A stretch of 64,000 nucleotides of DNA from Coprococcus comes ATCC 27758 (GCF_025149785.1 NZ_CP102277.1:2232001-2296000); one strand, 5' to 3'; shown: positions 9,521 through 19,006, numbered from the stretch's first letter. Program-made: numbers and translations. Notes: generated by a model not told the origin, from the sequence alone.

Positions 9521-9549
9521 AGTATAGCACAACTTCTACAGTTTATCAA
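9521..9549 (-). promoter_or_regulatory. Promoter of the tig-clpP-clpX-lon-engB operon
   Basis: On the - strand TTGATA-N17-TATACT: -35 complement at 9544-9549, -10 complement at 9521-9526. Each box has one mismatch to sigma-A consensus and the spacing is ideal. The -35 lies inside the 3' end of the upstream lipoprotein gene. Confidence 0.75.
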
Positions 9550-10216
9550 GCTCTAAAATTCGTTCTATAAAGCCATTTAATTCCTCATCACCGATCGACC
9601 AGGTATTCCGCCCTTTTTGCGTCACGGTAAAGGTATATTCCTGCTTCTCTCCATACTGCATATCAAGATAAGAACTTCTTAAAAGACTGTATGCACCGGT
9701 CATGTAATCCAGCACCATTGCCTCTTTGATTTCTTCATCTGTTCCACTGTACTTTCCTGCATCTTTGTCTGCCTGGATCTTCTCGGACTCTTCCTTCAGC
9801 TTCGGCATGAAGCGGGTAAATACATCCACCGGCTGGTACTTTACCGTCACCTCACAGGTCTTACTCCCCGTCTTTTTTACACCACTTACCTGATAACGGG
9901 CGGAACTAAAGATCTCTTTAATCAATACACCATATGTCTCAGAAAAGTCATTTTCCGTCTCCACACCATTTAGCAGACAGTCCTGGACAAAAGCATTGAT
10001 CCCGTTCTCATAGACCTTTTTCAGATCACTGTCTGATGCTCCGAGGATTTCTTTTGCTTCCTGGGTTTGTCCCTGAAAAGTCAGATCCAGGTTCGCCTGC
10101 ACATATTTTTCCGCCTTTCCTTCATTGATCCCACATCCGGCAAGCAGTGTAGTCAAAAGCAGCACTGCCAGAAACACACTGCCTGCTTTTCTCTTTTTCC
10201 AGAAACTACCGTTCAT
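9536..10216 (-). CDS. Putative lipoprotein of unknown function
   Basis: 226 residues. It has a lipoprotein signal peptide: basic start, hydrophobic run and lipobox LLAGC with C28, so it should be anchored to the outer face of the cytoplasmic membrane. The mature part is charged, mainly helical by composition, and ends with a beta-like segment (QEYTFTVTQKGRNTWSIGDEEL). I do not recognise a named family with certainty. Its start overlaps the end of the DJ-1 gene by 11 bases, so the pair is translationally coupled. Confidence 0.8.
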   Translation of the reverse strand: MNGSFWKKRKAGSVFLAVLLLTTLLAGCGINEGKAEKYVQANLDLTFQGQTQEAKEILGASDSDLKKVYENGINAFVQDCLLNGVETENDFSETYGVLIKEIFSSARYQVSGVKKTGSKTCEVTVKYQPVDVFTRFMPKLKEESEKIQADKDAGKYSGTDEEIKEAMVLDYMTGAYSLLRSSYLDMQYGEKQEYTFTVTQKGRNTWSIGDEELNGFIERILELDKL

Positions 10217-10757
10217 AGACTACCTGCTTTGAAATGGTATCTGCGCTTTCTTTATCCCGCAGCTCGCTGATCAGCGCAAGTGCAAAATCGATCGCGGTTC
10301 CAAGTCCCCGGCTGGTTGTGATATGTCCATCTGTCACTGCCGGCTGACAGGTAACTTCCGCTCCGATAAGTCCTTCTTCCATTCCCGGATAGCAGATTGC
10401 CTTCTTTCCTTTCAGGATTCCCATTCCGCCAAATACGGTCGGTGCCGCACAGATTGCAGCCAGATATTTTTTTTCTTCATTATGTTTTAGGATCAGCTCT
10501 TCAAGACCTTTGTGTTCTTTTAAATGGATTGTTCCCGGCATCCCCCCCGGAAGCACCAGCATCTTCACCTCTGAAAAATCTGTATTTTCAAACAAGCTGT
10601 CTGCTTTTACTATAATTCCGTGTGCCCCCTTGATTTCTTCCTGTCCCATGATGGAAACGGTTCTGGTCTCGATCCCGGCTCTTCTTAAAAGATCAACGAC
10701 CGTAAGACCTTCAATCTCTTCAAATCCATCTGCAAGAAATACACATACTTCATTCAT
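10206..10757 (-). CDS. DJ-1/PfpI family protein (YajL/ThiJ-like)
   Basis: 183 residues from the ATG at 10757; an in-frame ATG at 10769 is directly against the AGGA site, so the second start is preferred, though not certain. The fold is the DJ-1/PfpI flavodoxin-like type. The nucleophile elbow is AAICAAP with C103, and the conserved acid is in ADGFEE (E13/E14). DJ-1 (TIGR01383) proteins are linked to protection against oxidative and carbonyl stress; glyoxalase or deglycase activity is debated. The gene has its own promoter (10794-10822) facing that of the CYTH gene. Confidence 0.9.
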   Translation of the reverse strand: MNEVCVFLADGFEEIEGLTVVDLLRRAGIETRTVSIMGQEEIKGAHGIIVKADSLFENTDFSEVKMLVLPGGMPGTIHLKEHKGLEELILKHNEEKKYLAAICAAPTVFGGMGILKGKKAICYPGMEEGLIGAEVTCQPAVTDGHITTSRGLGTAIDFALALISELRDKESADTISKQVVYER

Positions 10758-10793
10758 AATCTTGTCCATCCTTTCTTTTTCCTGATGTTCCCC

Positions 10794-10822
10794 ATTGTAA
10801 CAGAAGCCTGCAAAAATGGCAA
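10794..10822 (-). promoter_or_regulatory. Promoter of the DJ-1/lipoprotein operon
   Basis: On the - strand TTGCCA-N17-TACAAT with an extended TG before the -10 (complements at 10817-10822 and 10794-10799). It is back-to-back with the + strand promoter at 10832, the two -35 boxes being nine bases apart. Confidence 0.65.
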
Positions 10823-10831
10823 CTTTCTGCC

Positions 10832-10860
10832 TTGTCTCCCCTGAAAAACTCCGCTATACT
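10832..10860 (+). promoter_or_regulatory. Promoter of the CYTH gene
   Basis: TTGTCT (10832-10837), 17-base spacer, TATACT (10855-10860). The transcript start would fall just before the AAGGAGGG site at 10875. Confidence 0.65.
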
Positions 10861-10889
10861 GTTAATGAATGTATAAGGAGGGCTTTCCC

Positions 10890-11339
10890 ATGGAAATTGA
10901 ACGCAAATATCTGATTCATAAGCTTCCGGATCACCTTGAAGCTTATCCGCACCGCACACTTGAGCAGGCTTATCTATGCACCGAACCGGTTGTCCGTGTC
11001 CGCAGAGATGCTGATGACTACATCCTGACCTACAAATCCAAAGGTCTGATGATGCGTGAAGAACATAATCTTCCTCTTACCGAGGAAGCCTACTGCCATC
11101 TGCGCGAAAAGGCAGACGGGCGCATTATCACAAAAGAACGCTACTGCATCCCTTACGGAGATCATCTCGCGATCGAGCTTGACGTCTTCGCCGGTGATCT
11201 CTCCCCTCTTCTCCTTGCCGAAGTCGAATTTTCTTCCGAAGAAGAGGCAAATTCCTTTACCCCGCCGGACTGGTTTGGTGAGGATGTCACCTTTTCCAGC
11301 AAATATCATAACAGTACACTGAGTCAGAAAAAGGATTGA
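10890..11339 (+). CDS. CYTH domain protein (triphosphate tunnel metalloenzyme)
   Basis: 149 residues from the ATG at 10890, seven bases after AAGGAGGG (10875-10882); an upstream ATG at 10869 precedes the binding site and is rejected. The N-terminal EIERKYLI is the ExExK hallmark of CYTH proteins, and alternating charged beta strands follow (VVRVRRDADDYILTYKSKG, then AIELDVFAGDLSPLLLAEVEF). Short bacterial members hydrolyse inorganic triphosphate; others make cyclic AMP, so the exact activity is open. It is a single-gene transcript with its own promoter and terminator. Confidence 0.88.
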   Translation: MEIERKYLIHKLPDHLEAYPHRTLEQAYLCTEPVVRVRRDADDYILTYKSKGLMMREEHNLPLTEEAYCHLREKADGRIITKERYCIPYGDHLAIELDVFAGDLSPLLLAEVEFSSEEEANSFTPPDWFGEDVTFSSKYHNSTLSQKKD

Positions 11340-11360
11340 GAAATTTCCCAATCCTTTTTT
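11328..11360 (+). terminator. Intrinsic terminator of the CYTH gene
   Basis: Arms AAAAAGGATTG (11328-11338) and CAATCCTTTTTT (11349-11360). The left arm includes the stop codon. It may also serve lysC transcripts from the other strand. Confidence 0.7.
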
Positions 11361-11407
11361 CTTCCGCAAATGCTCCATCCGGTACATTTGCGACCACATT
11401 CTTTTTA

Positions 11408-12616
11408 TTAGTCTTCCAGACCAAATCCGTCATGGATTGCAACCAGTGCACGGTCTGCATCTTTTTCATCGATCAGAACCGTGATACGGATCTCTGATGT
11501 AGAAATCATATTGATATTGATATTGGAATTGCTAAGTGACTCAAACATGGTCGCAGCAACGCCCGGATTGCTGAGCATTCCAGCTCCTACGATCGATACC
11601 TTTGCAACTTTTTCGTTGTAATTCATCTCTTTGATCGTAAGGGCTTCTTTTCTGGCTTCCATAACTTCCATTGCCTCTTTAAGATCATCCTGTGATACAG
11701 TAAACGTAATGTCTTTTGTTCCGTCACGTCCAACTGACTGAAGAATAATATCTACGTTAATATTATGTTTTGCAAGTGTATTGAAAATCTTAAATGCAGT
11801 ACCTGGTTTGTCTTCTACACCCATTACTGAAATTCTCGCTGTATTTTTATCTGCCGCAACGCCGGTAATTAACATTTTTTCCACCTTTGCTACCTCCTTG
11901 ACCAGGGTTCCTTCTTCTGTGTTCAGGCTGGATCGTACAACCAGCTCAACCCCGTATTTTTTCGCCATCTCTACAGAACGATTATGTAAAACCTTTGCCC
12001 CTGATGTTGCAAGCTCCAGCATCTCATCGTAGGTGATCTCTTCGATTTTGCGCGCATTCGGTACCACTCTCGGGTCTGCAGTGTAAACACCGTCTACGTC
12101 TGTATAAATCTCGCATTTGTCTGCATGCATTGCAGCCGCAAGTGCCACAGCTGTCGTATCGGATCCACCTCTTCCAAGTGTGGTATAGTCTCCATAATGG
12201 TTGACTCCCTGGAATCCGGTTACGATCACGACCTTACGGTTCTCCAGTTCATGGGTGATACGGTCTGTATCCACTCTTTTAAATCTTGCATTTCCGTTCC
12301 GCGCCGTAGAATGCATCTTTACCTGGAATGCATTCAGCGAGATTGCCGGAACATTCAAAAACTGAAGTGCCATTGCCATCAGTGCCACAGATACCTGCTC
12401 TCCCGTGGTAAGGAGCATATCAAGTTCTCGTTTTGATGGATACGGATTGATCTCAGCTGCCTTCTCAAGCAGTTCATCTGTTGTATCTCCCATTGCGGAA
12501 AGAACAACGATCACATCATTCCCCATCTGATACTCTTCTGCGCAGCGTCTTGCCACATTAAAGATCCTCTCTTTATCTGCAACCGAACTGCCGCCAAATT
12601 TCTTAACTACCAGCAT
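11408..12616 (-). CDS. lysC: Aspartate kinase, monofunctional, with C-terminal ACT domains
   Basis: 402 residues. It phosphorylates aspartate, the first step toward lysine, threonine and methionine. The kinase domain opens with VVKKFGGSSVAD and contains the DTTAVALAAA and EIYTDVDGVYTADPR segments; the two ACT modules begin near residue 260 (ITGVAADKNTARISVMGV and VAKVSIVGAGMLSNPG). The length and layout fit the Bacillus LysC type, which usually has feedback inhibition through ACT domains. Ribosome binding site AGGAGG precedes the ATG. It lies 26 bases after hom. There is no lysine riboswitch before it, so control may be through the upstream operon. Confidence 0.96.
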   Translation of the reverse strand: MLVVKKFGGSSVADKERIFNVARRCAEEYQMGNDVIVVLSAMGDTTDELLEKAAEINPYPSKRELDMLLTTGEQVSVALMAMALQFLNVPAISLNAFQVKMHSTARNGNARFKRVDTDRITHELENRKVVIVTGFQGVNHYGDYTTLGRGGSDTTAVALAAAMHADKCEIYTDVDGVYTADPRVVPNARKIEEITYDEMLELATSGAKVLHNRSVEMAKKYGVELVVRSSLNTEEGTLVKEVAKVEKMLITGVAADKNTARISVMGVEDKPGTAFKIFNTLAKHNINVDIILQSVGRDGTKDITFTVSQDDLKEAMEVMEARKEALTIKEMNYNEKVAKVSIVGAGMLSNPGVAATMFESLSNSNININMISTSEIRITVLIDEKDADRALVAIHDGFGLED

Positions 12617-12642
12617 AATTTCCTCCTACAGTTCCTGCATTT

Positions 12643-13860
12643 TTAGACTTCTTCTTCTACTCTTATCATATGCAGGATTTCCGGATAAGCTTTTGCTTTT
12701 TCCTCGTATTCTCCCTCGGTCATCACCGGTGTGACAAAACCGAATTCTCCATTGACTCCTGCCTCTACAAATCTTACTTCACCAAAATCATTGCCGATTC
12801 GTTCTTTGAGCGCATCCTCATTTCCACGGATTCGCACCAGGAACTTCTTGCTGGTCTTGCTTCTGTCTTCCAATGTAAGCTTTTCTTCGCTCCAGAAATT
12901 CATGATATCTCTGCCCTGATTCTGTACAACTGCCACAATGTCAGCCACAACCGCACTCGCAGTCGGAAGCTTTCCTGCCCCACTTCCGTAGAACATCGCA
13001 TCTCCCAGCATATTCCCCTTTACAAATACGGCATTAAATACACCATTCACACTGTAAAGCGGATGTTCTGCATGAAGAAGCACCGGTGCAACTCCCGCAT
13101 AAAGAGTTCCGTCCACATGCTTACATTCAGCAAGAAGTTTGATATTCATTCCCAGAGCCTTTGCATACTGCATATCTTCTGTTGTGATTTTTGTAATACC
13201 TTCGGTATAAATTTCTTCAAAATCCACGTATTTTCCTGAGATGATCGATGCAAGGATCGCGATCTTCCGGCATGCATCCTGTCCTTCCACATCAGCAGTC
13301 GGATCTGCCTCTGCAAATCCATTCTTCTGTGCTTCACGGAGAACCTCTTCATAGTTCGCTCCCTCGTAGAACATCCTGGTCATCATGTAATTGGTTGTTC
13401 CGTTCAGGATTCCTGCGATTTCTTCGATCTCATCACCTGTCAGGGATGATCCAAGTGCCCGGAGGATTGGAATCCCCCCTCCCACACTTGCTTCAAAAAG
13501 GAAATTCACATTCTTTTCCCGCGCTGTTTTAAGAAGTGCGGATCCATGCTTGGCAACCAACGCCTTATTGGATGTCACGACACTTTTTCCTGCTTCCAGC
13601 GCTTTTCTGACAAAGGTATTCGCCGGTTCCACACCGCCCATCACTTCTACTACAATTCCAATCTCCGGATCATTCAGGATAATCTCATAATCATGAACAA
13701 TCTTTTCCTGGATCTTATCTCCCGGGAAATCCCTCAGATCCAGCACATATTTAACTTCAATTTCTTCTTTTGCCCGTGTCGCGATCAGCTTCTGATTTAC
13801 ATCCAGAACCTCTACCACACCAGAACCTACGGTACCATAACCCAATACTGCAATCTTCAT
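12643..13860 (-). CDS. hom: Homoserine dehydrogenase with C-terminal ACT domain
   Basis: 405 residues. It reduces aspartate semialdehyde to homoserine with NAD(P)H. The N-terminal Rossmann motif is GYGTVGSG (residues 7-14). The central catalytic domain has GILNGTTNYMMTRM and the AEADPTADVEGQDACRKIAILA block, with the conserved D and K of the family. The last about 75 residues are an ACT-type regulatory region, though its sequence is less regular than in lysC. It follows the ACT protein after eight bases and precedes lysC. Confidence 0.95.
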   Translation of the reverse strand: MKIAVLGYGTVGSGVVEVLDVNQKLIATRAKEEIEVKYVLDLRDFPGDKIQEKIVHDYEIILNDPEIGIVVEVMGGVEPANTFVRKALEAGKSVVTSNKALVAKHGSALLKTAREKNVNFLFEASVGGGIPILRALGSSLTGDEIEEIAGILNGTTNYMMTRMFYEGANYEEVLREAQKNGFAEADPTADVEGQDACRKIAILASIISGKYVDFEEIYTEGITKITTEDMQYAKALGMNIKLLAECKHVDGTLYAGVAPVLLHAEHPLYSVNGVFNAVFVKGNMLGDAMFYGSGAGKLPTASAVVADIVAVVQNQGRDIMNFWSEEKLTLEDRSKTSKKFLVRIRGNEDALKERIGNDFGEVRFVEAGVNGEFGFVTPVMTEGEYEEKAKAYPEILHMIRVEEEV

Positions 13861-13868
13861 CTTTTTGT

Positions 13869-14309
13869 CTACTCCCTGCCTACGATTTTCAAATAATGCA
13901 CACCTGAATGCTGTTCAATCTCTTCCACCATCTCCGACAGATTCTTCGTTGTCTGCAACACCTCCACACTGAGCGTCAGTGTTGCCACCCCGTTGATCGG
14001 AATACTCTGGTGAATCGTCAGGATATTCGCCTGATACCTTGCCACCGCGTTTAAAAGCTCTGCCATAACCCCCGGTGTATCATCAAGCTGAATAACCATC
14101 GTAACAGTCCTTCCTTTTTCATTTTCGTGAAATGGGAAAATATCATCCTTATATTTATAGAAAGAACTTCTGCTGATACCGATCTCTTCTGTCGCTTCCT
14201 GAATAGTCATTCCACGTCTGGTTGCGAGCAGTCTCTTTGTCTCGACAACCTTTATGAGCACCTCCGGCACTGCTTTTTTCTTTACCACATAGTACTTTGT
14301 ATTATCCAT
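13869..14309 (-). CDS. ACT domain-containing protein, PheB/UPF0735 family
   Basis: 146 residues. The N-terminal part (YYVVKKKAVPEVLIKVVETKRLL, then a helix-turn-helix-like ISRSSFYKYKDDIFPF) and the C-terminal ACT domain (residues about 70-146) match the Bacillus PheB/UPF0735 pattern. The family is thought to sense an amino acid and control biosynthetic genes or enzymes, but this is not settled. Its start overlaps the end of prfB by eight bases and hom follows after eight bases, which suggests a regulator for the threonine branch. Confidence 0.88.
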   Translation of the reverse strand: MDNTKYYVVKKKAVPEVLIKVVETKRLLATRRGMTIQEATEEIGISRSSFYKYKDDIFPFHENEKGRTVTMVIQLDDTPGVMAELLNAVARYQANILTIHQSIPINGVATLTLSVEVLQTTKNLSEMVEEIEQHSGVHYLKIVGRE

Positions 14310-15412
14310 TGTTACTCCTCTGTTTCAGATAAGCATTGATAAATGGATCCAGCTCCCCATCCAGAACTGCGCTTACATTTCCGGTCTCTTCACCGGTACG
14401 GTGATCCTTGACCAGATTGTAAGGATGTAAAATATAGGATCGGATCTGGCTTCCAAAATTGATATCCTGAACTTCCCCCCGGATGCCGGATACCTTTTCT
14501 TCCTGCTCCTGCTTTTTCAAAAGATACAGCTTGGCTTTCAACATCTGCATCGCTTTGTCCTTATTAAAAAGCTGCGAACGTTCATTCTGGCACTGCACTA
14601 CGATTCCTGTCGGAAGATGCGTGATCCGCACCGCAGACGAAGTCTTGTTGATATGCTGTCCTCCGGCTCCGCTCGAACGGTAGGTATCGATCCGCAGGTC
14701 ATCGTCATTCAGCTCAATGTCAATATCATCTTCAATATCCGGTATCACATCACAGGATGCAAAAGATGTCTGCCTCTTGCCTGCTGAATTGAACGGAGAA
14801 ATACGCACCAGACGGTGCACTCCCTTTTCTGACTGAAAATAGCCATATGCATTATCTCCCGTTACTTCAAACGTGATTCCTTTCAGTCCGGTAATATCTC
14901 CATCCTGATAGTCCAGCACGGTTATCTGAAATCCTTTTGACTGTGCATATCTTGTATACATACGATACAGCATATTTGCCCAGTCACAGCTGTCTGTTCC
15001 TCCGGCTCCTGCATGCAGTGTCACGATTGCATTGCAGGAATCATATTCTCCCGAAAGAAGCGTCCGGATCCTGAGATCTTCAAATTCTTTTTCAAATTTA
15101 GCGATCTCACGCTGGATCTCTTTGATCATCTCCCGGTCTTCTTCCTCTTCCGTAAGTTCGATCAGTGCATTGATATCTTCATATGAACTTTCCAGATCCC
15201 GGACCTCCTTCACACAGTCCTGCATTTTCCGGAGTTCCTTCATAATCCTCTGCGAAAGCTCTGTCTTGTCCCAGAACCCCGGTTCTTCTATCTTTCTTTC
15301 CAGCTCTTCAATCCGTTTTTCTTTGCCTGCCAGGTCAAAGTGAATCCCTCATTTCCTTCAGGGGTTCTTCATACGCATTTAATGTCTGCTTAAATCCGTC
15401 TAATTCAACCAC
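14302..15412 (-). CDS. prfB: Peptide chain release factor 2, with programmed +1 frameshift
   Basis: The gene starts at a GTG (15412) just after GAGGTGA (15423-15417). The first frame reads 25 codons ending ...RDSL, then an in-frame TGA at 15337-15335 (codon 26). A +1 shift at CTT-TGA-C continues with D-L-A-G-K and runs to 14302, giving 369 residues. The tripeptide anticodon SPF falls at 205-207 and GGQ at 250-252, the same positions as in E. coli RF2. RF2 releases peptides at UGA and UAA; the frameshift makes RF2 scarcity favour RF2 synthesis. The coding frame downstream of the shift alone would miss the N-terminus. The 3' end overlaps the ACT gene by eight bases, and secA lies 50 bases upstream. 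Confidence 0.97.
15334..15352 (-). promoter_or_regulatory. prfB +1 frameshift signal
   Basis: On the - strand ATGAGGGATTCACTTTGAC: an internal GAGGG Shine-Dalgarno-like stimulator, the slippery CTT, and the TGA stop followed by C. It corresponds to the known RF2 autoregulatory site. Confidence 0.93.
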
Positions 15413-15462
15413 TGTATCACCTCAAATCTCATAAAATTATATAAAAATCCAAACAGTCGTAT

Positions 15463-18030
15463 TTATTTTCTTCCACAGCACTGTTTGTATTTCTTGCCGC
15501 TTCCACACGGGCATGGATCATTTGGATATATCTTTTTCTCGGCACGTACCTTTGGACCCTTTGCAACACTGTCATCTTTATTGGTACCGGTTACCTTTGC
15601 AACCTGTTCTCTTTCAACCTTCTGTTCTACATTGACATGGAAGAGAAGTCTGACTGTATCCACTTCGATTGCACGTGTCATTTCACCGAACATATCATAT
15701 CCGATCATCTTGTATTCAACCAGAGGATCTCTCTGTCCGTAAGCCTGCAGACCGATTCCCTGACGTAACTGATCCATATCATCAATGTGATCCATCCATT
15801 TTGCATCGATCACACGCAGAAGGAACACACGCTCCACCTCACGCAGATGCTCTGCTTCCGGGAACTGTGCTTCTTTTTCTTCGTATGCTTTTGCAGCACG
15901 TTCTTTCAGGAGATGCTTGATCTCTTTTGGCTCTTTATCCTTTGCATCCTCCTCCGTAACCGGCGGAAGCGTTGGAATCACATCCAGAAGTTCACGGTTC
16001 ATTGCTCCAAGATCCCATTCTTCAAAATCCTGTTCCTCAGAAAGATTGGCATCGACAGTATTTTCCACAAAGTCTGTGATCATATGGAAGATAGAATCTC
16101 TCATATTCTCACCGTCAAGGACTCTGCGTCTTTCATCGTAGATGATCTCTCTCTGTTCATTCATTACCTGGTCATATTCAAGCAGGTTCTTACGAATACC
16201 AAAGTTATTGCTCTCAATCTTCTTCTGAGCCTTCTCAATCGCACTTGAAAGCATCTTGTGCTCGATCTGTTCTCCTTCTTCTACTCCAAGCTTGGTAAAT
16301 ACATCCATCAGTCTCTCGGAACCGAACAGACGCATCAGGTCATCCTCCAGAGAAATATAGAATCTGGATTCTCCCGGATCGCCCTGACGTCCGGCACGTC
16401 CACGCAACTGGTTGTCAATACGACGGGATTCATGACGTTCTGTACCGATGATCTTCAGTCCGCCGGCTGCTCTTGATTCTTCATCAAGCTTGATATCCGT
16501 ACCACGGCCTGCCATGTTGGTTGCGATCGTAACAGCCCCATGCTGTCCTGCCTGTGCAACGATCTCAGCCTCCAGTTCATGGAACTTGGCATTCAGTACA
16601 TTATGTTTTACGCCGCGTTTACTGAGCATCTTACTGAGGAGCTCGGAAGTTTCGATCGTGATCGTACCAACCAGAACCGGCTGTTCTTTTTCATGCGCTT
16701 CACAGATAGCATCAATAACCGCGTTAAATTTCTCTTTCTTTGATTTGTAAACGGCATCCTCCAGGTCAATTCTCTGTACCGGAACATTCGTCGGAATCTC
16801 AATAACGTCCATTCCGTAAATATCACGGAACTCCTGTTCCTCTGTGAGGGCTGTACCTGTCATACCGGATTTCTTCTCATATTTATTAAACAAATTCTGG
16901 AATGTAATGGTAGCCAGAGTCTTGCTTTCTCTCTTGACCTTTACATGCTCTTTTGCTTCGATTGCCTGATGAAGTCCGTCAGAATAACGGCGTCCCGGCA
17001 TGATACGTCCGGTAAATTCATCAACGATCAGGACCTCATCATCTTTTACTACATAATCCTGGTCACGGAACATCAGATTATGTGCACGCAGTGCCAGAAT
17101 GATGTTGTGCTGGATCTCCAGGTTCTCCGGGTCAGCAAGGTTCTCAATATGGAAGAACTTCTCAACCTTCTTCACACCCTCTTCGGTCAGGTTGATATTC
17201 TTTTCTTTTTCATTGACAATGAAGTCTCCGGTCTCTTCGATCTCTTCTCCCATAATGGCGTTCATCTTAGAGAATTCCCCGCTTGCTTCACCTCTCTCCA
17301 GCTGTCTTGCCAGAACATCACATGCTTCGTAAAGTCTGGTTGACTTTCCACTCTGTCCGGAAATGATAAGCGGTGTTCTCGCTTCATCGATCAGAACTGA
17401 GTCAACCTCATCGATAAGTGCATATTTCATACCGCGCTGTACCAGCTGTTCTTTGTAGATAACCATGTTATCACGGAGGTAATCGAAACCAAGTTCATTA
17501 TTCGTCACATAAGTGATATCGCAATTATACGCTGCACGTCGTTCATCATTATCCATCTGGTTCAGAACAACTCCAACAGTCAGTCCCAGGAATTCATGAA
17601 CCTTTCCCATCCACTCAGCATCACGCTTTGCCAGATAGTCGTTGACTGTTACAATATGCACCCCTTCTCCGGTCAGTGCATTTAAGTATGCCGGCAGTGT
17701 AGATACAAGTGTTTTACCTTCACCGGTCTTCATCTCGGCAATACGGCCCTGATGCAGGATGATACCCCCGACCATCTGTACACGGTAGTGGCGCATTCCA
17801 AGTACACGGACAGCTGCCTCTCTTACAACAGCAAACGCTTCCGGAAGAAGATCGTCCAGTGTCTCTCCTTTTGCAAGCCTCTCCTTGAATTCTTTCGTCT
17901 TTTCTTTCAATTCCTCATCGGAGAGCTTCTGCATCTCCGGCTCCAGCGCATCAATATGATCCACGATCGGGTAGATTCGCTTCAATTCATGTTCGCTGTG
18001 CGTTCCAAATATCTTTTCAATAATTCCCAT
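15463..18030 (-). CDS. secA: Protein translocase ATPase SecA
   Basis: 855 residues from the ATG at 18030, nine bases after AAGGAG; the longer frame from 18063 adds 11 residues before this site. SecA drives secretory proteins through SecYEG. Visible parts: nucleotide-binding domain 1 with MKTGEGKTL (Walker A) and [22 protein letters not shown] (DEVD box), preprotein cross-linking region, domain 2 with [10 protein letters not shown], helical scaffold, and a C-terminal SEC-C zinc motif [13 protein letters not shown] that binds SecB or ribosomes. It probably heads secA-prfB-ACT-hom-lysC. Confidence 0.97.
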   Translation of the reverse strand: MGIIEKIFGTHSEHELKRIYPIVDHIDALEPEMQKLSDEELKEKTKEFKERLAKGETLDDLLPEAFAVVREAAVRVLGMRHYRVQMVGGIILHQGRIAEMKTGEGKTLVSTLPAYLNALTGEGVHIVTVNDYLAKRDAEWMGKVHEFLGLTVGVVLNQMDNDERRAAYNCDITYVTNNELGFDYLRDNMVIYKEQLVQRGMKYALIDEVDSVLIDEARTPLIISGQSGKSTRLYEACDVLARQLERGEASGEFSKMNAIMGEEIEETGDFIVNEKEKNINLTEEGVKKVEKFFHIENLADPENLEIQHNIILALRAHNLMFRDQDYVVKDDEVLIVDEFTGRIMPGRRYSDGLHQAIEAKEHVKVKRESKTLATITFQNLFNKYEKKSGMTGTALTEEQEFRDIYGMDVIEIPTNVPVQRIDLEDAVYKSKKEKFNAVIDAICEAHEKEQPVLVGTITIETSELLSKMLSKRGVKHNVLNAKFHELEAEIVAQAGQHGAVTIATNMAGRGTDIKLDEESRAAGGLKIIGTERHESRRIDNQLRGRAGRQGDPGESRFYISLEDDLMRLFGSERLMDVFTKLGVEEGEQIEHKMLSSAIEKAQKKIESNNFGIRKNLLEYDQVMNEQREIIYDERRRVLDGENMRDSIFHMITDFVENTVDANLSEEQDFEEWDLGAMNRELLDVIPTLPPVTEEDAKDKEPKEIKHLLKERAAKAYEEKEAQFPEAEHLREVERVFLLRVIDAKWMDHIDDMDQLRQGIGLQAYGQRDPLVEYKMIGYDMFGEMTRAIEVDTVRLLFHVNVEQKVEREQVAKVTGTNKDDSVAKGPKVRAEKKIYPNDPCPCGSGKKYKQCCGRK

Positions 18031-18111
18031 TTTATTAAGCTCCTTATATTCCTTGCTTATCACTTCTGTCTGAAGTGTTTTGCTTTTTTCCGCTATAGAT
18101 AGACAGTATCC

Positions 18112-18140
18112 ATTGTAGCACCATTTCTTTTATTCTTCAA
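18112..18140 (-). promoter_or_regulatory. Promoter of secA
   Basis: On the - strand TTGAAG-N17-TACAAT (complements at 18135-18140 and 18112-18117). The about 75-base leader contains a small hairpin (ACTTC/GAAGT near 18063-18076). Confidence 0.6.
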
Positions 18141-18145
18141 TCAGT

Positions 18146-18919
18146 TTATTTCACCGGTTCTGTCAGCTCGGCATACGGGATCTTACCGCCAAAAAGATCC
18201 AGTGCACTGCCGATCGTATAGTCCAGCTTTTCCCCGCTGATCCGTGCAAACTCCCGCAGATCCTCCATGCTTCCAATTCCACCGGCATAGGTGATCGGAA
18301 GTCCGTTCCACGCCGCAAGCATCCTGACCAGATCCTCCTCTGTACCAGATGCTTTTCCTTCTACATCAACCCCGTGAACCAGAAATTCATCACACCATCC
18401 GGACAGCTCTTCCAGGACCTCCGGTATCAGTCTGAGCTCGGTAAATGTCTGCCATCTGTTGGTTACAATATAATAACTGTTCTCGCGCCTCCGGCAGCTG
18501 AGATCCAGTACCAGATGCTCTTTCCCTACTGCCTTTTTCAGCCGGTCCAGCCGGTCATACCGCACTTGTCCATTCTGAAATACATAGGATGTAACGATCA
18601 CATGACTTGCCCCTTCCTCCAGATACTCTGCAGCATTTTCTGCAGTAATTCCTCCGCCGATCTGCATTCCGCCCGGATAGGCATGTAGTGCTTTCAGTGC
18701 CTGTGCCTTTGTCGCATCATAGTATTCCGATGCCGGCGGATTCAGCAAAATAATGTGTCCTCCGGTAAGTCCATCTTTCTTATACATTGTCGCATAATAA
18801 TCTGCATCCTGTCTGGATATGTAATTTTCTACCGCTGCATTTCCCGCATCTTTCAGGCTGCCACCCACAATCTGCTTGACTGCACCATTATGAATATCTA
18901 TACATGGTCGAAATTTCAT
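18146..18919 (-). CDS. hisA: Eukaryotic-type phosphoribosylformimino-AICAR ribotide isomerase (HisA/HIS6-like)
   Basis: 257 residues. It would isomerise ProFAR to PRFAR in histidine synthesis. The sequence follows fungal HIS6 rather than ordinary bacterial HisA: CIDIHNGAVKQIVGG at the N-terminus, LQVGGGI-like MQIGGGIT, VIVTSYVF, LVLDLSCRR, FLVHGVDVEGKASG, ITYAGGIGSMEDL and GSALDLFGG. The catalytic aspartates of the TIM barrel are D8 and the one in HGVDVEG. No other his gene is in the window, so it is an orphan; bacterial hisA normally sits in a his operon next to hisF. It lies 115 bases before secA and has its own extended -10 promoter. Family known as TIGR02129. Confidence 0.9.
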   Translation of the reverse strand: MKFRPCIDIHNGAVKQIVGGSLKDAGNAAVENYISRQDADYYATMYKKDGLTGGHIILLNPPASEYYDATKAQALKALHAYPGGMQIGGGITAENAAEYLEEGASHVIVTSYVFQNGQVRYDRLDRLKKAVGKEHLVLDLSCRRRENSYYIVTNRWQTFTELRLIPEVLEELSGWCDEFLVHGVDVEGKASGTEEDLVRMLAAWNGLPITYAGGIGSMEDLREFARISGEKLDYTIGSALDLFGGKIPYAELTEPVK

Positions 18920-18965
18920 GAAGTCCTCCGCTTTTTCTGTTGATCTCGTCTTTACATACCGTCAT

Positions 18966-18974
18966 ATTGTATCA
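18966..18974 (-). promoter_or_regulatory. Extended -10 promoter of hisA
   Basis: On the - strand TGATACAAT, i.e. an extended TGn followed by TACAAT. No convincing -35 box is present. Confidence 0.45.
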
Positions 18975-19006
18975 CACCCACGGACATTTTACTACCTTTT
19001 GTCTGT

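Noticed and set aside
11408-12700. Lysine riboswitch before lysC or dapA
   Set aside because: The gaps before lysC (26 bases) and dapA (about 55 bases) are too short and lack the core structure.
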